Assembly: GCA_964491605.1 (NCBI GenBank)
Contig: CAZBGY010000008.1
Span: forward strand, 1-63,242
Length of the DNA: 63,242 bases
Source: DRYS01 sp964491605
GTDB lineage: Archaea; Thermoproteota; CALKCG01; B24; DRYS01
Direction of reading: 5' to 3'
Positions 60,248 to 63,242 of the stretch are shown piece by piece. Both the position numbers and the translations under genes were made by a program. How positions within the stretch are numbered: position 1 is the stretch's first letter; the number at the start of each line of letters is the position of its first letter. A model generated the notes under the pieces. The model did no database searches, had not been told where the DNA came from, and was given only the letters and a program-made list of their open reading frames with translations.

Positions 60248-60369
60248 ATATATAAGCTCTCAGCTTCCCATATTTCGAAGTTTAATACCAGTTAGGCTAT
60301 CGCTTAAACCATGGTATACGGGTTAGATAGCGTTTATTAGCTTAACAGTATACCAGTAGATGTCAGATT

Positions 60370-61680
60370 ATGAGCGAAACGATATGGTGGAAGAATGTTG
60401 AGAAAGTGGTAGACATATTTAGATCGAAGCCTATAGGTTGTACGGTCACCGTTAGAGGGTGGGTGTATAGGCTTAGTAGGGTTGGCGGAGTAGCATTCAT
60501 AGGTATCCGAGATGGCAGCGGGTATATTCAGGCTTCCCTGAAGCGCGGTGAGAAGCCTGAATTGTTTGAACTCGTAGATAACCTCAACATAGAGGATGTA
60601 GTAGCGGTTAGAGGTGTAGTCGTAGAGGATAAGCGTGCTCCTGGCGGCTTAGAGATCAGGGCATACGAGCTTGAAGTTATCTCGAAATCAAGTGTATGGC
60701 CTATAACTAGATCTGCCGCTAAATCTCCAGGATTTCTATTCGATAAGAGGCATCTATGGATTAGAAGCCCTAGGGTTCGATCCATACTGAAGGTGAGAGC
60801 TGAGGTTTGTAGGCTTATAAGAGAGTATATGGATATGAATGGATTCGTAGAGTTTCATGCACCGATTTTTGTTAAATCGGCATGCGAGGGTGGGGCTACG
60901 CTATTCCCCGTAGACTATTTCGGAGATAAAGTCTACCTTACTCAGAGTGCTCAGCTATACCAGGAGGCGGCTATAGCGACTTTCGGTAAAGTATACACTC
61001 TTGGTCCATGCTTTAGAGCCGAGAAATCTAGGACTAGAAAACATTTAACGGAATTCTGGCAGATTGAATGCGAGATAGCGTTTGCGGATCTAGAAGAGGA
61101 TATGAAAATACTCGAAGATCTGGTAACCTACGTATGTAAAGGGGTTGCTGAAAGATGTGAAGATGAGCTGAATATGCTTGGTGTAGATTTTGAACCGCCT
61201 ACCACTCCGCTACCTAGGATAACCTATACCGAAGCATTGGAGATAGCTAGAAGTAGAGGCTCCGAGATAGTTTGGGGTGAAGACTTCTCTAGTAGGGATG
61301 AAGTGCTTATATCATCGAGGTTCGATAAACCCTTCTTCGTAACGCATTACCCTGCATCTACTAGGAGCTTCTACCATATGCTCGACCCGAATGATCCTAG
61401 GGTTACGTTATCCTTCGATCTAATAGCACCTGAAGGCTATGGTGAACTTGCAACAGGTGGTCAACGTATATCCGACTACGATATGCTACTTAAACGTATA
61501 GCGGAGCAGGATCTTCCAAAGGAAGAGTTTTCATGGTATCTAGAGCTTAGGATGTATGGATGCCCTCCGCATGCAGGTTTCGGTATGGGTATAGAACGGC
61601 TGGTTAGATGGATATGTAGACTACCCAGCGTTAAGATGGCTATACCGTTTCCAAGAACCCCTGATAGAGTTAAACCATAA
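60370..61680 (+). CDS. asnS: asparaginyl-tRNA synthetase
   Basis: 436 residues, class IIb synthetase. Anticodon-binding OB domain about 20-115 (TVRGWVYRLSRVGGVAFIGIRDGSG); motif 2 FRAEKSRTRKHLTEFWQIECEIAF; motif 3 FGMGIERLVRWICRLPSVKMAIPFPRTP. EGGATLFPVDYFG is the AsnRS-like version of the motif upstream; AspRS would read GGTE differently. The discriminating assignment AsnRS over AspRS is good but not absolute. Probably archaeal AsnRS/AS-type. Confidence 0.87.
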   Translation: MSETIWWKNVEKVVDIFRSKPIGCTVTVRGWVYRLSRVGGVAFIGIRDGSGYIQASLKRGEKPELFELVDNLNIEDVVAVRGVVVEDKRAPGGLEIRAYELEVISKSSVWPITRSAAKSPGFLFDKRHLWIRSPRVRSILKVRAEVCRLIREYMDMNGFVEFHAPIFVKSACEGGATLFPVDYFGDKVYLTQSAQLYQEAAIATFGKVYTLGPCFRAEKSRTRKHLTEFWQIECEIAFADLEEDMKILEDLVTYVCKGVAERCEDELNMLGVDFEPPTTPLPRITYTEALEIARSRGSEIVWGEDFSSRDEVLISSRFDKPFFVTHYPASTRSFYHMLDPNDPRVTLSFDLIAPEGYGELATGGQRISDYDMLLKRIAEQDLPKEEFSWYLELRMYGCPPHAGFGMGIERLVRWICRLPSVKMAIPFPRTPDRVKP

Positions 61681-61717
61681 GAGTTTTCTAGCTGAAGACG
61701 CTAATTCTCCTGATGCT

Positions 61718-62326
61718 ATGAACTCTAAGATAGAGGGTACTATGAAGTTTGAAGCTCCGAGTTGGGATTACCTCTACGAGTTATGCTTAGAGCTTGCCGA
61801 GATGATAGAAAGATCGGGGTTTAAACCGGATCTTATAGTCGGTATAGCTAGGGGCGGATGGATACCTGCTAGGCTTCTCTCAGATTTCCTATCAAATCCG
61901 AATATAACTAGCATAAAGGTCGAGTTTTACGTAGGTATCGGTGAGACTATGAATGAACCTGTGGTGACGCAGGATATACCTGTAGATGTCCGTAACCTGA
62001 AAGTCTTAGTCGTAGATGATGTAGCAGATACAGGTAAGAGTTTGAAGCTTGTGAAAGAGAAACTTGAATCTATGGGTGCCAATGAGGTTAGGGTAGCTAC
62101 GATATACTATAAGCCGTGGTCTATATTCAAGCCGGATTTCTACGTGAAAACCACGGATGCATGGATAATATTCCCGCATGAATTAAAGGAAGCTATAGAG
62201 ATACTCTACAAGAAATTTAAAATCGAAGGGAGAAGCGTAGAGGATCTACGTAAGCTTCTAATCGAAGTAGGTTTAAAGCCTTTGATAATCGATAAGCTTC
62301 TAAGATGGGTATCTGGATATGTATAG
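61718..62326 (+). CDS. purine-type phosphoribosyltransferase
   Basis: 202 residues, type I PRTase. The PRPP loop VLVVDDVADTGKSL is near residues 103-116, preceded by LIVGIARGGWIPARLLSDFL. The downstream hood region (KTTDAWIIFPHE) is like archaeal xanthine/guanine or hypoxanthine phosphoribosyltransferases, which salvage purine bases with PRPP. The exact base is not readable. Start of the next gene overlaps its last codons by 8 bp. Confidence 0.85.
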   Translation: MNSKIEGTMKFEAPSWDYLYELCLELAEMIERSGFKPDLIVGIARGGWIPARLLSDFLSNPNITSIKVEFYVGIGETMNEPVVTQDIPVDVRNLKVLVVDDVADTGKSLKLVKEKLESMGANEVRVATIYYKPWSIFKPDFYVKTTDAWIIFPHELKEAIEILYKKFKIEGRSVEDLRKLLIEVGLKPLIIDKLLRWVSGYV

Positions 62327-62879
62327 AATTCAGGTTGAGAACTATACCGTATACATAATGGGATTCAGAGAATGCTGTGTAGAAGATCCAGCTAGCTTTA
62401 TAAGAATGCTTAGAGAAATATGCAAACCAGCGGAAATCCAGGTTTTAAGAGCCGATTGCATCCTGAATCTGGAACATATACGATTCGCGATATTCTACGC
62501 TCTGAAATCGATCGAGAAATCCGTGAATATAGCTAAAACCTTGCCTTTAGAAATACTTCTAAAGATAGCGGCTGAGGATCAGATCGATGAAGCTCTATCT
62601 AAAGTTGGTTTGAAGAAGGGGGAGCAGGATATAGTCATCCTAATCCTCTCCGAAAACGATGATCACGCTAGGATAGCTTCAGGTAAGGTTGAAGGGATGC
62701 TGAGCGGAAAGTTTGAACCTGATGTACTGAAGCCTACAGAGGATAAGATTAGGAGGATAATGGAGTTATTCGGTATCTCGGAGGATAGATTGAAAGCTGA
62801 GCACATGTATCCGGATGTAGAAGCCGCTATACTGAATATATTAATGGAAGATATAGCGTTAACAATGGTACGTAAATAA
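62319..62879 (+). CDS. cgi121: KEOPS complex subunit Cgi121
   Basis: 186 residues. Small regulatory subunit of KEOPS, which makes the t6A modification of tRNAs and binds tRNA itself. The family blocks VLRADCILNLEHIRFAIFYALKSIEKSVNIAKTLPLEILLKIAAEDQIDEAL and KVGLKKGEQDIVILILS match archaeal Cgi121. Its start overlaps the phosphoribosyltransferase end. The C-terminal 50 residues extend past the usual core. Confidence 0.85.
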   Translation: MYRIQVENYTVYIMGFRECCVEDPASFIRMLREICKPAEIQVLRADCILNLEHIRFAIFYALKSIEKSVNIAKTLPLEILLKIAAEDQIDEALSKVGLKKGEQDIVILILSENDDHARIASGKVEGMLSGKFEPDVLKPTEDKIRRIMELFGISEDRLKAEHMYPDVEAAILNILMEDIALTMVRK

Positions 62880-62891
62880 CGCTATACTACG

Positions 62892-63242
62892 TTAAGATCC
62901 ATACTTCTCTATCAGCTCCTCTAGAATTTTCCTAGCAGTCTTCGTTAACTCCATCGATAAAGCTTCACCCAATCTAAACCATCTCGCATCGATACACTCC
63001 TCAGAACAGCGTCTAAGCTCACCAGATGGATTCTCGGCTTCGAATACGATTATAACGTAATGATACTTAACCAAGCCCCCCTCCCTAATTATCGTATCGA
63101 CCACGTCTACGATACCGTTTATATCAGCTTTAAGCCCAGTCTCCTCCTCAAGCTCCCTCAAAGCCGCTTCTCGAACAGTTTCACCCAGCTCGACAAGTCC
63201 GCCAGGTATAGACCATAAACCACTACCAGGCTCAAACCTCCT
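62892..63242 (-). CDS. Nudix hydrolase (5' end outside window)
   Basis: 117 codons are visible, stop at 62892, still open at the right edge, so the N terminus is missing. The Nudix box reads GGLVELGETVREAALRELEE followed by ETGL, with all catalytic Glu residues. GSGLWSIPGG precedes it. Substrate (ADP-ribose, 8-oxo-dGTP or another nucleoside diphosphate) cannot be told. Converges on cgi121 with a 12 bp gap. Confidence 0.9.
   Translation of the reverse strand, partial: RRFEPGSGLWSIPGGLVELGETVREAALRELEEETGLKADINGIVDVVDTIIREGGLVKYHYVIIVFEAENPSGELRRCSEECIDARWFRLGEALSMELTKTARKILEELIEKYGS

Noticed and set aside
1..63242. CRISPR array, insertion sequence, integrase or prophage
   Set aside because: No regularly spaced repeats, terminal inverted repeats, transposase or integrase motifs were seen on either strand.

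Overview
The window is about 63 kb of a thermophilic, strictly anaerobic archaeon, most probably of the Thermoproteota (crenarchaeal/TACK) branch. Reasons: archaeal ribosomal proteins, thermosome, prefoldin, Cdc48, FEN-1, MCM, GINS, Hel308, archaeosine TGT and a KEOPS subunit are all archaeal types. A proteasome beta subunit lacking the catalytic Thr (the crenarchaeal beta-1 type), a short helicase-less XPF, gins23 placed directly before mcm, and the archaeal mevalonate-pathway trio point to the crenarchaeal side. Many genes start with TTG or GTG, TATA boxes of the form TTTATATCT recur, and AUA is the favoured Ile codon. I cannot name the genus.

Layout. 1-5.4 kb: ferredoxin, SPOUT RNA methyltransferase, then uL3-uL4-uL23-uL2 and uS19; the ribosomal cluster stops there and NadM follows. 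5.4-9.3 kb: DUF429 and proteasome beta-1, a NusA-like KH protein, thermosome. 9.5-13.6 kb: four-subunit pyruvate-type 2-oxoacid:ferredoxin oxidoreductase plus a geranylgeranyl-reductase-like flavoprotein. 13.9-17.3 kb: Cdc48, a winged-helix protein, FEN-1. 17.5-20.1 kb: ABC-2 exporter. 20.1-23.9 kb: adenosine-specific kinase homologue, unknown zinc protein, EF-2 and prefoldin beta. 23.9-29.2 kb: ECF transporter core (A, A', T), orphan LolD-like ATPase, SAM hydrolase, DUF211/VIT pair. 29.3-34.2 kb: AOR-family protein, URO-D-family protein, tRNA-Ala, aminotransferase. 34.4-39.1 kb: anaerobic NrdD, PAC2 protein, TgtA, unknown. 39.2-45.1 kb: XPF, Gins23, MCM, Hel308, eS17. 45.2-51.1 kb: unknown, polyferredoxin plus AOR, then the mevalonate trio (UbiD-type decarboxylase, phosphomevalonate dehydratase large and small subunits). 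51.1-58.2 kb: DRG-like GTPase, CofD and CofC (F420), SWIM protein, FrhB-like protein, coiled-coil/transglutaminase-like surface protein, RimK-like ligase. 58.2-63.2 kb: TIM-barrel protein, MobA, AsnRS, phosphoribosyltransferase, Cgi121, Nudix.

Together the genes describe ferredoxin-based peptide/2-oxoacid/aldehyde metabolism (POR, two AOR-family enzymes, ferredoxins, a MobA-like protein that could serve Mo/W-cofactor synthesis), F420 cofactor biology, and housekeeping replication and translation.

The most notable observation is in the EF-2 gene. Its reading frame is interrupted just before the P-loop by 36 nt that carry an in-frame TAG and fold into a textbook archaeal bulge-helix-bulge. Removing exactly these 36 nt restores the universally conserved N-I-G-I-I-A-H-V-D-H-G-K-T-T. 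This is best read as a tiny protein-gene intron cut by the tRNA splicing endonuclease. No CRISPR array, rRNA, intact insertion sequence or prophage was seen.
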